From NCBI RefSeq assembly GCF_019402665.1, contig NZ_VSST01000014.1:1-64000 (forward strand): 64,000 bases of DNA, read 5' to 3'. The notes below the pieces were generated by a model. The model worked only from the letters and a program-made list of their open reading frames with translations, was not told the origin of the DNA and searched no databases. A program made the position numbers and the translations under genes. This DNA is from Bradyrhizobium canariense (lineage in GTDB: Bacteria; Pseudomonadota; Alphaproteobacteria; Rhizobiales; Xanthobacteraceae). Position 1 is the first letter of the stretch. Every line of letters starts with the position of its first letter. Below, piece by piece: positions 49,155-58,077 of the stretch.

Positions 49155-49763
49155 CTACGCCGCCCGCGCGATCAGCCCGTCGATCATCGCGCGCACCAAG
49201 CCCGCGATTTCCGCCCGAAGCGCCGGTAGCGGTACCGCGACCAGCTTCTGCTCCAGCCCCAGCGCCACCATGCCATGCACCGCCGAGAACAGGCTGCGCG
49301 CAGTGATGCCGAGCTCCTCCCGACCGCGTTTTGGAAACAGCGCGGCCAGCGGCTCGTGGACGTGGCGGAACAGCTGCATCTGGTCGTCGATGGACCAATC
49401 AGGAAGGGGCTTGTCGGCGTCCATGCGGTGCTCGAACAGAGCGCGCCACAGTTCGAGATTTTCCGCGGCGAAATCGCAATAGGCGAGGGCGATGCGGACC
49501 AGCCTCCCCTGCGGCGACGGCTCGCCCGCGCTTTCCGCCGTGCTCAGGGCCTGGTCGAGCCGAAGCAAAGTGCGCGAGCCCACGCGCAGGATCAGCTCGT
49601 CCACATCGGCGACGAGATTGTAGACCGCGCCGTTGGCGCAGCCGATCTCGCGGGCGAGATCGCGGGTTTTCAGGCCCGCCAATCCCTTCTCGGCGATCAT
49701 TCGTTCCGCCGCCAAGATCAGATCGGATCGAAGTTTCTCTCTGCGTTCCAATGCCTTAGCCAT
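49155..49763 (-). CDS. TetR family transcriptional regulator
   Basis: A 202-aa repressor. The helix-turn-helix spans residues 10-55 (LILAAERMIAEKGLAGLKTRDLAREIGCANGAVYNLVADVDELI). The C-terminal helical domain contains LRVGSRTLLRLDQAL and ARSLFSAVHGMVALGLEQKL. The ATG at 49763 is preferred over a TTG 6 bp upstream. It is divergent from pspA-yiaA across a spacer with matching palindromes, so it very probably represses that operon and itself. Confidence 0.93.
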   Translation of the reverse strand: MAKALERREKLRSDLILAAERMIAEKGLAGLKTRDLAREIGCANGAVYNLVADVDELILRVGSRTLLRLDQALSTAESAGEPSPQGRLVRIALAYCDFAAENLELWRALFEHRMDADKPLPDWSIDDQMQLFRHVHEPLAALFPKRGREELGITARSLFSAVHGMVALGLEQKLVAVPLPALRAEIAGLVRAMIDGLIARAA

Positions 49764-49778
49764 TTGCAATCAAATTTC

Positions 49779-49848
49779 TGAGCGCTGCTCAAACATTTCT
49801 TGAACGAAGTTCAAGTTTCTTGCTACAAACAAACGTGAGCAGCGCTCA
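49779..49848. promoter_or_regulatory. TetR operator region with three palindromes and a pspA promoter
   Basis: TGAGCGCTGCTCA (49779-49791) and TGAGCAGCGCTCA (49836-49848) are the two strands of the same dyad, and CTTGAACGAAGTTCAAG (49799-49815) lies between them. A likely promoter for pspA is TTGAAC (49800-49805) with TACAAA (49824-49829), placing the start near the second TGAGC site. This arrangement fits TetR autorepression and shared control of both genes. Confidence 0.7.
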
Positions 49849-49864
49849 TAACAGGGAGCCAACA

Positions 49865-50560
49865 ATGTTCAAGACCGTAGTGACACTTTTCCGCGGCAGC
49901 GTGGCCGCCGCCGGCGAGGAGCTGGAAGACCGGACGGCCCTTCTGATCCTCGATCAACAGATGCGCGACGCGGCAGCCGCCCTCGAGCGTGGCAAACGGA
50001 CCTTGGCGCTGGCGATCGCGCAGGACCAGCAAGAAGGTCGCAAGCTCGAGGCGACCGTCGCCCGCATCGCCGATCTCGAGACGCGCGCGGTTGCGGCGCT
50101 CGACGGCGGCCGCGAGGATCTCGCCAACGATGCCGCCGAAGTCATCGCAGGCCTGGAGGCCGATCGCGATGCAGCGCTGACGGCACGCGCCTTGTTCGCA
50201 ACCGAGATTGCGCGGCTGAAGCGGCACGTCGCAAGCGCGCAAGCCCGCATCACCGAGCTCGACCGCGGCCGCCGCGTCGCCCGTGCCTCGGAAGCGGTGC
50301 GCTCGCTTCGCCGCAGCGGCATCGAGGCGGCACGCCCCTACGAATCCACGCTGCCGGAGGCGGAGAGCACTTTGAGGCGTCTTCGTGAGCGGCAGATGGA
50401 AGCCCAGGCCGCTGACGACGCGCTGGTCGAGCTCGACGCGGCCACCGGCCCGCGCGCCACCGCCGAAAAACTCGCCGAGCAGGGTTTTGGCCCCCGGCTC
50501 AAGACGACCGCAGACGACGTGCTGGCGCGGTTGAAGTCCAAGCGCACGCCGACTGTCTGA
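49865..50560 (+). CDS. pspA: PspA/IM30 family protein
   Basis: A 231-aa coiled-coil protein. MFKTVVTLFRGSVAAAGEELEDRTALLILDQQMRDA is typical of the PspA N-terminus, including an amphipathic start. Long Ala/Arg/Glu-rich helices run to residue about 215 (RTLALAIAQDQQEGRKLEATVARIADLE). Family members bind stressed membranes as ESCRT-III-like assemblies. GGGAG precedes the ATG. It is followed 40 bp downstream by yiaA and is probably repressed by the divergent TetR protein. Confidence 0.88.
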   Translation: MFKTVVTLFRGSVAAAGEELEDRTALLILDQQMRDAAAALERGKRTLALAIAQDQQEGRKLEATVARIADLETRAVAALDGGREDLANDAAEVIAGLEADRDAALTARALFATEIARLKRHVASAQARITELDRGRRVARASEAVRSLRRSGIEAARPYESTLPEAESTLRRLRERQMEAQAADDALVELDAATGPRATAEKLAEQGFGPRLKTTADDVLARLKSKRTPTV

Positions 50561-50600
50561 TCCCAATCCCCATCATCATTCGAACCAACAGGAGACCATC

Positions 50601-50876
50601 ATGAACCAGAATGGCCAGCCCCACAGCGGCGCCTGGGTGACCTTCACTTACGTGTCCTTTGCAGCCTCCGCCTTCCTCGTCGCCATCGGCATCTTCTTCC
50701 TGCCGATCGATTTCTGGATGAAGGGCTATCTCACCATGGGGGTTGTGATGCTGATCCAGACCTGCGTCACCCTGACCAAGACCATCCGCGACAATCACGA
50801 AAGCAGCCGGATGGTGAACCGCATCGAGGATGCCAAGGCGGAACGTCTGCTGATGGAAGTCTCCAAGGCCGCTTGA
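50601..50876 (+). CDS. yiaA: YiaA/YiaB two-helix inner membrane protein
   Basis: A 91-aa protein with two hydrophobic helices (WVTFTYVSFAASAFLVAIGIFFL and GYLTMGVVMLIQTCVTLTKTI), the YiaAB domain layout. The C-terminal tail NHESSRMVNRIEDAKAERLLMEV is charged. GGAG precedes the ATG. Its position after pspA suggests a membrane-stress role; the biochemical function is unknown. Confidence 0.85.
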   Translation: MNQNGQPHSGAWVTFTYVSFAASAFLVAIGIFFLPIDFWMKGYLTMGVVMLIQTCVTLTKTIRDNHESSRMVNRIEDAKAERLLMEVSKAA

Positions 50877-51103
50877 CGGGCATAGACAATCCGCAAGGAA
50901 GCAGCGGAGCAATGCGCTCCGCGGCTTCGGCGCCGGAACGCAGTTCGCGACACCTCATATCGCGCCTGCGAAATGCAACAGAGCCATGACGATCGCGCGG
51001 GCGTGCGCTCTTGCGCAACCGCACGGGCAGGGGCAGTCTTCACAGGCGGCGCACAAGAACGCCGCCAATAAGATGTGCTTACAAGATCTCGGCGAGGAAC
51101 CTC

Positions 51104-52168
51104 ATGGCAGCGACGCGGATCGACTGCGACATCCACCCGGCGGTTGGTGGCACGCGCACGACGCTACTGCCCTATCTCAGCGATCACTGGAAAGAGCAGG
51201 TCGTGAGCCGCGCCATCGACGGGCTCGATCTCACCTCCTATCCGCCCAGCATGCCGCTAAGCGGCCGCGCCGACTGGCGTCCGGCGAACGGCACAAAGCC
51301 CGGTTCCGATCTCGCGATGGTGCAGAAGGGCGCGTTCGAGCAGTTGGGTGCCAGTCACGCGATCATCAACGTGCTCTATGGCGCGCAGGCCGTGTTCGAC
51401 CCCTACATGGCGGCCGACTTCTGCAAGGCGATCAACGACTGGATCGCCACTGAGTGGCTGTCGCGCGATCCGCGCTTGCGTGCCTCGATCGTGGTGCCGA
51501 TGCAGGACCCGGATCTGGCGGTCGAGGAGATCGAGCGCCGCGCCGGCGATCACCGCTTCGTCTCTATCCTCGTGCTGGCGCAGGGCGAGACGCTCTTGGG
51601 ACGGCGGCATTTCTGGCCGGTCTATCGGCTCGCGGAAAAGTACAAGCTGCCGCTCGCGATCCACGCCGGCACGCAATATCGGCAGGCGCCGAGCTCGGCC
51701 GGATGGCCGTCGCACCGCTACGAATATTACTTCGTCGAGGCACAGGCATTTCAGGCGCAGATCTTGAGCCTGATCTATGAGGGCGTGTTCGGCAAGTTTC
51801 CGAATCTCAAAGTCGTGCTGATGGAATCCGGCGTGAGCTGGCTGCCGGCCTTCATGTGGCGAGCCAACAAGACCTGGCGCGGGGTGCGCGTCGAGGTGCC
51901 CTGGGTCGAGCGCGAGCCGGCTGCGATTATTCGCGACAATTTTCGCGTCACCATGCAGCCGTTCGATGCGCCGGGTGACGTCAGAAGCGTTGAGGAGATC
52001 ATCGACCAGATCGGTTCTGAGAAGATGTTCCTGTTCGCGTCCGACTATCCGCATTGGCAGTTCGACGGCGACGATCCGATCCCGCCGAACCTGCCGAACA
52101 GCATCATCTCGAAGATGTGCGTGGACAACCCGCTGGAGACGTTTCCGCGGCTGTCGCTCGCTAACTGA
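51104..52168 (+). CDS. Amidohydrolase 2 family protein (ACMSD-like), first of pair
   Basis: A 354-aa TIM-barrel metal-dependent hydrolase or decarboxylase. The ATG at 51104 has GAGG upstream. RIDCDIHPAVGG is the N-terminal metal motif (D-x-H-P in place of H-x-H), LPLAIHAGTQ gives a barrel His, and LMESGVSWLPAFMW and FASDYPHWQFDGDDP carry the late Glu and catalytic Asp. Family members decarboxylate aromatic acids (ACMSD, resorcylate decarboxylases) or hydrolyse lactones. It is followed 14 bp later by a paralogue and then a Rieske protein, so the three form an operon. Confidence 0.88.
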   Translation: MAATRIDCDIHPAVGGTRTTLLPYLSDHWKEQVVSRAIDGLDLTSYPPSMPLSGRADWRPANGTKPGSDLAMVQKGAFEQLGASHAIINVLYGAQAVFDPYMAADFCKAINDWIATEWLSRDPRLRASIVVPMQDPDLAVEEIERRAGDHRFVSILVLAQGETLLGRRHFWPVYRLAEKYKLPLAIHAGTQYRQAPSSAGWPSHRYEYYFVEAQAFQAQILSLIYEGVFGKFPNLKVVLMESGVSWLPAFMWRANKTWRGVRVEVPWVEREPAAIIRDNFRVTMQPFDAPGDVRSVEEIIDQIGSEKMFLFASDYPHWQFDGDDPIPPNLPNSIISKMCVDNPLETFPRLSLAN

Positions 52169-52182
52169 CCTTGGAGGTTTGC

Positions 52183-53295
52183 ATGAGTGAGGTCATCGAC
52201 CGCCCGCTGCGGGAAGACGAGAAGCCCGCCGCTTCGCGGCTGCGCATCGTCGATTGCGACGTCCATCCGAGTCTGCATTCGTTCGACGATCTCAACGAGT
52301 TCCTGCCAAAGCGCTGGCAGCAGCATCTGAAGGAATATGGCAGCCATTTGCGCACGCCCTATCTGTTCACCACGCCCTATCCGCGCTCTTCGCCGCTGAT
52401 CGCGCGCCGCGATGCGTGGCCGCCGACGGGCGGGCCGCCCGGTTCGGATCTCGCCTTCATGCAGAAGCAGCATCTCGATCCGCTCGACGTTGAGTTCGGG
52501 ATTTTGCAGGTGCTCGATCTCTTCATCTTCTCGCAGCAGAACCTCGAATTCGGCGCCGCAATCCAGCGTGCCATCAACGATTGGCAGCTGGCGTTCTGGT
52601 CGCATCGCGACCCGCGCCTGAAGGCTTCGATCCTGGTCGGGCAGGACGGTGTTGATCTCGCCATCGCCGAGATCGAACGCTGCGCGAAAATCGGCGAATA
52701 CGTCCAGATCAACGTCTCGCCGCGCGCCAACGAGCCGCTGGGCCGTCGCCGCTACTGGCCGATCTACGAGCGTGCCCAGGAACTAGGTCTGCCGCTCGGC
52801 ATCCATGTCGGCGGCTATGGCGGGCATGCGCCGACCGGTGGCGGCTGGCCGTCCTATTACGTCGAGGAACACCAGTCCAACGCGCACACCATTGCGGCGC
52901 AGCTTGCCAGTCTCGTGATCGAGGGTGTGCCGGAGCGTTTTCCGAAATTGAAGTTTGTCTTCATCGAGGGCGGCTTCGGTTGGATTCCGTCCGCGGTGTG
53001 GCGAATGGACCAGCATTTCGAGCGCTTCCGCAGCGAGGTGCCGCATCTCAAGCGCAAGCCGTCGGAATATGTCCGCGGGCATTTCTGGTTCACGACGCAA
53101 CCGATCGACGAGCCTGACGAAGCCCGCCACCTGCGCTCTCTGATCGAATGGGTTGGCATCGATCGTCTCCTGTTCTCGTCGGACTATCCGCACTGGGATT
53201 TCGACGATCCGCGCTTCGCCTTCAAGACGCCGCTGACGGAGGCCGAGCGAAAGAAGATCTTCAGCACCAATGCCCGCGCGGTCTACAAGTTCTGA
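52183..53295 (+). CDS. Amidohydrolase 2 family protein (ACMSD-like), second of pair
   Basis: A 370-aa paralogue of the preceding gene. RIVDCDVHPSLH is the metal motif, GIHVGGYGGHAPTGGGWPSYY the central His region, FIEGGFGWIPSAVWRMD the Glu segment and FSSDYPHWDFDDPRF the catalytic Asp. The ATG at 52183 follows TTGGAGG; an upstream TTG at 52171 is within the Shine-Dalgarno and is not a start. Two closely related but divergent copies may form a heteromer or act on successive substrates. It is followed 15 bp later by a Rieske ferredoxin gene. Confidence 0.88.
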   Translation: MSEVIDRPLREDEKPAASRLRIVDCDVHPSLHSFDDLNEFLPKRWQQHLKEYGSHLRTPYLFTTPYPRSSPLIARRDAWPPTGGPPGSDLAFMQKQHLDPLDVEFGILQVLDLFIFSQQNLEFGAAIQRAINDWQLAFWSHRDPRLKASILVGQDGVDLAIAEIERCAKIGEYVQINVSPRANEPLGRRRYWPIYERAQELGLPLGIHVGGYGGHAPTGGGWPSYYVEEHQSNAHTIAAQLASLVIEGVPERFPKLKFVFIEGGFGWIPSAVWRMDQHFERFRSEVPHLKRKPSEYVRGHFWFTTQPIDEPDEARHLRSLIEWVGIDRLLFSSDYPHWDFDDPRFAFKTPLTEAERKKIFSTNARAVYKF

Positions 53296-53310
53296 GAAGG
53301 TCTGCACGGT

Positions 53311-53724
53311 ATGGCCCGTCACATCGTCGCGTCCACCTCGGAGATCCCACCCGGTGGCAACAAGGTGGTCGATGTCGCGGGCCGCGACATCGTCGTGTTC
53401 CACGTCCATGGCGAGTTCTTCGCGCTGCTGAACCGCTGCCCGCACGAAGGCGCGCCGCTGGAGAAAGCGGCGTGCGTGGCGCGGCTGACCTCGCCCGAGC
53501 CCGGCATCTATCAGCGCTCGCGCGTCGGCGAGATGCTGCGCTGTCCCTGGCACGGCTGGGAGTTCGACATGCGCAACGGCCAGTCGTGGTTCGATCCGAA
53601 GCGCGTCAAGATAAGGTCATATCCGGTCGCTGTGGAGCGCGGCGAGGAACTCCAGAAAGGCCCGTATGTTGCCGAGACCTTTCCGGTGCATGTCGAGGAC
53701 AGCTACGTGATTGTGGAGGTCTGA
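53311..53724 (+). CDS. Rieske [2Fe-2S] ferredoxin-type protein
   Basis: A 137-aa protein with the Rieske ligands RCPHEGAPLEKAAC and LRCPWHGWEFDM (C-x-H ... C-x-x-H), as in BphF/NirD-type ferredoxin components. It lacks an attached oxygenase domain. An electron-transfer role is predicted. Its placement directly after two amidohydrolases suggests a redox partner for an aromatic ring-cleavage or hydroxylation step, but no oxygenase subunit is present in the cluster. Confidence 0.9.
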   Translation: MARHIVASTSEIPPGGNKVVDVAGRDIVVFHVHGEFFALLNRCPHEGAPLEKAACVARLTSPEPGIYQRSRVGEMLRCPWHGWEFDMRNGQSWFDPKRVKIRSYPVAVERGEELQKGPYVAETFPVHVEDSYVIVEV

Positions 53725-53795
53725 GCAGCCGTTTCGGATTGTGATTTTGCCGCAGGTGGGATAAGCCTCGCCCGCATTTATGGCGGAGACGAGCT

Positions 53796-54002
53796 TTGTC
53801 GAAACAATCCCTGCGTGAGGAGGCTGAGCGCCTGATCCGCGAATCGATGGAAAAGAAAACCGTCGTCGTCAAGCAGGGTGATACCCGCATCGAGGCCGTC
53901 TGCGGTAAATGCGGCGCCCCGAACCGTGTGCAGGCGCCAAAGGGCCAGACCCGCATCAAGTTCGCCTGCAAGAATTGCGGGCATCAGCAAGAGACGCTGT
54001 AG
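53796..54002 (+). CDS. Small zinc-ribbon protein
   Basis: A 68-aa protein from a TTG start (GGAG 8 bp upstream). The first 30 residues are a charged helix (SLREEAERLIRESMEKK). Then follows a ribbon with CGKCG and CKNCG (AVCGKCGAPNRV ... FACKNCGHQQETL). It probably binds Zn. No function is known; it resembles many small rhizobial zinc-ribbon proteins. The TTG start is an inference. Confidence 0.6.
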   Translation: MSKQSLREEAERLIRESMEKKTVVVKQGDTRIEAVCGKCGAPNRVQAPKGQTRIKFACKNCGHQQETL

Positions 54003-54019
54003 AGCGCCCCCTGTGTAAA

Positions 54020-54124
54020 CCCTCATCCTGAGGAGCCCGCCGGAAGCGGGCGTCTCGAAGGGTCGAGGGCCCCAACCGGGCCTGCATCGTTCGAGACGCG
54101 CGTTCCGCGCTCCTCACCATGAGG
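54020..54124. repeat. Palindromic repeat, family 2 copy C
   Basis: Hairpins CTCATCCTGAGGAGC ... GTCTCGAAGGGTC and CATCGTTCGAGACGC ... GCTCCTCACCATGAGG repeat the design of 5005-5107. The GC stem here is GCCCGC/GCGGGC. It lies between convergent genes. Confidence 0.85.
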
Positions 54125-54134
54125 ATCAAACAGC

Positions 54135-54980
54135 CTAATTCCCCTTCACGAACTTCGCGAATGCATCCGCATGGTCCGGATGCCAGCGTGACAGCGGCGG
54201 GCGGTTCTCCACGATGTCACCGGCGGCCCACAGCATGCGCTTTTCGTCGAGCGCGCGCGGGACGTCGTTGTCCGGGCACAGGATGTAGAAATCGCCGGCC
54301 TCCAGCCGCGCCAACATGAAATCCACGGTCTGCTCGGCCGTCCAGGCGCCGGCCGGCTTCTCTGTCCGGCCCTTCGCGGTAAGGGCCGTGAAGACGAAGC
54401 CGGGAATCAGCAGATGCGCGGTGATGCGGCAACCCGCAGTGTTCCGCAACTCGTGCTGCAGCGCTTCCGTAAAGGCCTTCACGCCGGCCTTGGAGACGTT
54501 GTAGGCGGGATCGCCGGGCGGGGTGGTGATGCCCTGCTTCGAGCCGGTGTTGATGATGAGCCCCGCCCTGCCGCGCGCGATCATGTTGGGCGCGAAGATG
54601 CGCGAGCCAGTGATGATGCCCCACATGTTGACGCCGATAATGCGCTGCCAATTGTCGGGTTCGCCGAACAACGTGCTGCCGGGCTGGATGCCCGCATTGT
54701 TCATGAGGATGTCGGTGCCGCCGAAGCGCTCGCGCACGGCGCGCTCGAGTTCCGCCACGCTCTCGGCCTTGCTGACGTCGATCGCGAAGGGCATCACATG
54801 TGTGGCGGACGTCAGGGATGAGAGTCTTGTTGCGGCGTCCGCCAGCCGCGTTTGATCCACATCGGCGATACACACTTTCATGCCGTTCCGCGCGAAGGCT
54901 GCTGCGGCGGCGAATCCGATGCCGGACGCACCGCCGGTGATCACGGCTACATTGTCTTTGACGATCGCGGGATGCGGCAT
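54135..54980 (-). CDS. SDR family oxidoreductase
   Basis: A 281-aa short-chain dehydrogenase/reductase. The ATG at 54980 has GGAG upstream and starts MPHPAIVKDNVAVITGGASGIGFAAAAAF. The NAD(P) motif is GGASGIG near residue 17, NNAGI near residue 97, the catalytic Ser is likely in NTGSKQG, and the YNVSK tetrad near residue 165. A hydrophobic LLIPGFVFTAL follows. The substrate is an alcohol or ketone but is not identifiable. It is divergent from the ALDH gene and probably belongs to the same catabolic area. Confidence 0.9.
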   Translation of the reverse strand: MPHPAIVKDNVAVITGGASGIGFAAAAAFARNGMKVCIADVDQTRLADAATRLSSLTSATHVMPFAIDVSKAESVAELERAVRERFGGTDILMNNAGIQPGSTLFGEPDNWQRIIGVNMWGIITGSRIFAPNMIARGRAGLIINTGSKQGITTPPGDPAYNVSKAGVKAFTEALQHELRNTAGCRITAHLLIPGFVFTALTAKGRTEKPAGAWTAEQTVDFMLARLEAGDFYILCPDNDVPRALDEKRMLWAAGDIVENRPPLSRWHPDHADAFAKFVKGN

Positions 54981-55173
54981 GGTTCGGTCTCCGGGGGAGG
55001 GGCTCGGTCGTGACATAACACGACACTTGCGCGACCCTGCACAAGTCGGCATGGGAGGTCTTCGTTCCGCACCGACTTTGCGCCTCTCCTTTACGCCTGT
55101 CCGGCACCGCAGTATTCTATCGACCTAACGATCCCGCCCAGATCGAACCAATCAATCATTGACAGGGAGTTCA

Positions 55174-56673
55174 GCCATGGCTGTGTCGCAGGCTATTCCA
55201 ATCACGCGCCACCCGTTCGCCAACGGGTCCTACAAGCAGATGCTGATCGACGGGAAGTGGGTCGATGCTGCCTCCGGCAAGCGCTTCGAGACCCATAACC
55301 CCGCGACCGGCGAACTGCTCGCAACCGTTGCCGAGGGCGACAAGGAAGATATCGACCGTGCGGTCGCTGCCGCTCGCCGCGCCTTCGAAGGGCCCTGGAG
55401 CAAGGTCAAGCCGTTCGAGCGGCAGAACCTGCTGCTGAAGCTTGCCGACCTCGTCGAGAAGAATTTCGACGAATTGTCGCAGCTCGACACGCTCGACATG
55501 GGCGCGCCGCTCAGCCGTACCCGCGCCTATCGTCTGCGCGCCGTCGGCATGTTGCGCTATTATGCCGGCCAGACCACAGCGATCCATGGCGAGACCATCG
55601 AGAACTCGCTGCCCGGCGAAATCTTCTCCTACACACTGAAGGAGCCGATCGGCGTCGTCGGCGCCATCATTCCCTGGAATGGTCCGCTGACCGCGACGAT
55701 CTGGAAGATCGGCCCGGCGATCGCGACCGGCTGCACCGTCGTGCTCAAGCCCGCCGAAGAAGCGCCGCTGACGTCGCTGCGCATCGCCGAGCTCGCGATG
55801 GAAGCGGGCGTCCCGCCCGGCGTCATCAATGTCGTGCCTGGCTTTGGCGAGACCGCGGGCGCGGCGCTTGCCGCACATCACGACGTCGACAAGGTTGCCT
55901 TCACCGGCTCGCATGTCACGGGCCAGTCGATCATTCGCGCCTCGGCCGGCAACCTCAAGCGTGTCTCGCTCGAGCTCGGCGGCAAGTCGCCGGACATCGT
56001 GTTCGCGGACGCCGATCTCGATGCCGCCGTGCCGGGCGCCGCGATGGCGGTGTTCGCCAATTCGGGGCAAATCTGCAGCGCCGGCACCCGGCTGTTCGTC
56101 GAGCAGTCGATCTACGAGGAGTTCGTCGGCCGCGTCGCCGAGTTCGGCAAGAAGCTGCAAGTGGGCAACGGTCTCGACCCCAACACCCAGATCGGACCGC
56201 TGGTGTCCGAGCAGCAGCTCGAGCGCGTCACCAGCTATCTCGACATCGGCCAGAAGGAAGGCGCCAAGGCGCTCGCCGGCGGTGGCCGCGTCACCGAAGG
56301 CGCGCTTTCAAAAGGCTTCTTCGTCTCGCCGACGGTGTTCGCGGGCGTCCAGGACAATATGCGGATCGCGCAGGAGGAGATCTTTGGACCCGTCATCTCC
56401 GCGATCGCATTCAAGGACATGGACGAGCTGGTCAAGCGCGCCAACGCCACCACGTTCGGTCTCGGCTCGGGCCTGTGGACACGGGACGTCAGCAAGGCGC
56501 ATGCGGTTGCGAAGCGCCTGCGCGCCGGCTCGGTGTGGGTGAATTGCTACCAGGCGATGGACCCGGCAGTCCCCTTCGGCGGCTACAAGATGAGCGGCTA
56601 CGGCCGCGAATCCGGCAAGCAGCACGTCGAGGAATATCTCAACGTGAAGGCGGTGTGGATCAAGACGGGCTGA
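55174..56673 (+). CDS. Aldehyde dehydrogenase (NAD(P)-dependent)
   Basis: A 499-aa enzyme of the ALDH superfamily. The ATG at 55174 has GGGAG upstream. The Rossmann/cofactor segment PWNGPLTATIWKIGPAIATGCTVVLKPAEEAPL, the general base Glu in LELGGKSPDIVF, the catalytic Cys in NSGQICSAGTRLF and the FGPVISAIAF motif near the end are present. The sequence is in the betaine/aromatic aldehyde dehydrogenase range; the exact aldehyde is unknown. With the downstream benzoylformate-decarboxylase-like enzyme it could oxidise an aryl aldehyde. Confidence 0.94.
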   Translation, partial: AMAVSQAIPITRHPFANGSYKQMLIDGKWVDAASGKRFETHNPATGELLATVAEGDKEDIDRAVAAARRAFEGPWSKVKPFERQNLLLKLADLVEKNFDELSQLDTLDMGAPLSRTRAYRLRAVGMLRYYAGQTTAIHGETIENSLPGEIFSYTLKEPIGVVGAIIPWNGPLTATIWKIGPAIATGCTVVLKPAEEAPLTSLRIAELAMEAGVPPGVINVVPGFGETAGAALAAHHDVDKVAFTGSHVTGQSIIRASAGNLKRVSLELGGKSPDIVFADADLDAAVPGAAMAVFANSGQICSAGTRLFVEQSIYEEFVGRVAEFGKKLQVGNGLDPNTQIGPLVSEQQLERVTSYLDIGQKEGAKALAGGGRVTEGALSKGFFVSPTVFAGVQDNMRIAQEEIFGPVISAIAFKDMDELVKRANATTFGLGSGLWTRDVSKAHAVAKRLRAGSVWVNCYQAMDPAVPFGGYKMSGYGRESGKQHVEEYLNVKAVWIKTG

Positions 56674-56794
56674 GGTCTGTTCTCTTCGCGGATTCCGTGG
56701 CAGGGAATATCTGCTTTTGTGGGGGCGGCGCCTTTTCGGGTGGCCGCCCCTCGCTATATGACGCGCATCCTTCCTTAGCCATTCTGGAACCAGC

Positions 56795-57922
56795 ATGAAA
56801 TTCGAGGCGTTGTTTCAACCGTTGCAGGTCGGTCCGTACAAGCTCGCGCATCGCGTCGCGATGGCGCCATTGACGCGCATGCGGGCCGAGCGCGAGAGCT
56901 TTTCGCCGCGGCCGCTCAACGCCGAATATTACGGTCAGCGCGCCACTCAAGGCGGCCTGATCATCGCCGAGGCCTCGCCCGTGCTCTCGCACGGCCGCGG
57001 CAATCCGGCGACGCCTGGCATCTATTCGGAGACGCAGATCGCGGGCTGGCGCAAGGTGGTCGACACCGTGCACGCCAAGGGCGGCATCATCTTTCTCCAG
57101 CTCTGGCATGTCGGCCGCGTCTCGCATTCCTCCTTCCACGGCGGGGAGCTGCCGGTCTCGGCCTCGGCGATCCCGATCAGGGCCGAAGGCATGAAGGCAA
57201 TGACCGCCGACGGCAAGATCTCCGACTACGAGACGCCGCGCGCGCTGGACACGGACGAGGTCAAGGGCATCGTCGAGGCGTTCAGGCGGGGCGCGAAGAA
57301 CGCGTTGGCCGCCGGGTTCGACGGTGTCGAGATCCACGGCGCCAACGGCTATCTGCTCGAGCAATTCCTGCAATCACGCAGCAACCAGCGCACCGATCAA
57401 TATGGCGGTTCGATCGAGAACCGCGCGCGGCTTCTGCTCGAAGTGACCGAGGCCGCGATCGAGGTCTGGGGCGCGGGCCGCGTCGGCGTGCGGCTGTCGC
57501 CCCACGGCATTGCCAATGATTCCGGCGAGCCCGATCCGATGCCGCTCTACACGCACGTGGTCAAGGCGCTTGACAAGCTCGGTCTAGCCTATCTGCATTT
57601 CATCGAACCGCGCTCCAGCGGCTCGGGGCGCGCAGAAGTCAATTGGCAGAACGTGCCCTCGGCGATGCTGCTGTTCCGGCCGCTCTACGGCGGCGTGCTG
57701 ATGACGGCCGGTGGCTTCAGCGGCGAAACCGCGAATGCGGCGATCGCCGATGGCCACGCCGACCTCATCGCCTTCGGCCGCATCTTCATCTCCAACCCCG
57801 ATCTGCCGCGGCGCCTGCAGCACGATTACCCTCTCACGCCGTATAACCGTACGACATTCTATGGTGGCGAGGAGAAGGGCTATACGGATTATCCCGTGTA
57901 TGACGAACTGACGCCGGTCTGA
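56795..57922 (+). CDS. Old Yellow Enzyme family alkene reductase
   Basis: A 375-aa FMN enzyme that reduces activated C=C bonds with NAD(P)H. N-terminal MKFEALFQPLQVGPYKLAHRVAMAPLTRMRA is the family start. FMN/substrate residues lie in ASPVLSHGRGNPATPGIY, QLWHVGRVSH, GAKNALAAGFDGVEIHGANGYLLEQFL and GVLMTAGGFSGETANAAI. The NemA/XenB-type layout is complete. It lies between the ALDH gene and a palindromic repeat. Confidence 0.94.
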   Translation: MKFEALFQPLQVGPYKLAHRVAMAPLTRMRAERESFSPRPLNAEYYGQRATQGGLIIAEASPVLSHGRGNPATPGIYSETQIAGWRKVVDTVHAKGGIIFLQLWHVGRVSHSSFHGGELPVSASAIPIRAEGMKAMTADGKISDYETPRALDTDEVKGIVEAFRRGAKNALAAGFDGVEIHGANGYLLEQFLQSRSNQRTDQYGGSIENRARLLLEVTEAAIEVWGAGRVGVRLSPHGIANDSGEPDPMPLYTHVVKALDKLGLAYLHFIEPRSSGSGRAEVNWQNVPSAMLLFRPLYGGVLMTAGGFSGETANAAIADGHADLIAFGRIFISNPDLPRRLQHDYPLTPYNRTTFYGGEEKGYTDYPVYDELTPV

Positions 57923-57929
57923 CACTGCT

Positions 57930-58012
57930 GTAGCCCGGATGAGCGAAGCGATATCCGGGGTCTTCACCCAAGCTCTGGTCTTCCCGGATGTCGCTTCGCT
58001 CATCCGGGCTAC
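57930..58012. repeat. Palindromic repeat (GTAGCCCGGATGAGCG type)
   Basis: GTAGCCCGGATGAGCGAAGCG at 57930-57950 pairs with CGCTTCGCTCATCCGGGCTAC at 57992-58012, an almost perfect 21-bp inverted repeat around a short core. It is typical of dispersed rhizobial palindromes. It lies between OYE and GFA genes. Confidence 0.85.
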
Positions 58013-58077
58013 GGAGTTATTGTGTTGCCCCGACGGACACCACGAATTTCGTCATTGCGAGCGATGGGGGAAGTGCT

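Noticed and set aside
51011..51103. Upstream extension of the first amidohydrolase
   Set aside because: The 31 extra residues are basic and unlike the family; a good Shine-Dalgarno precedes the ATG at 51104.
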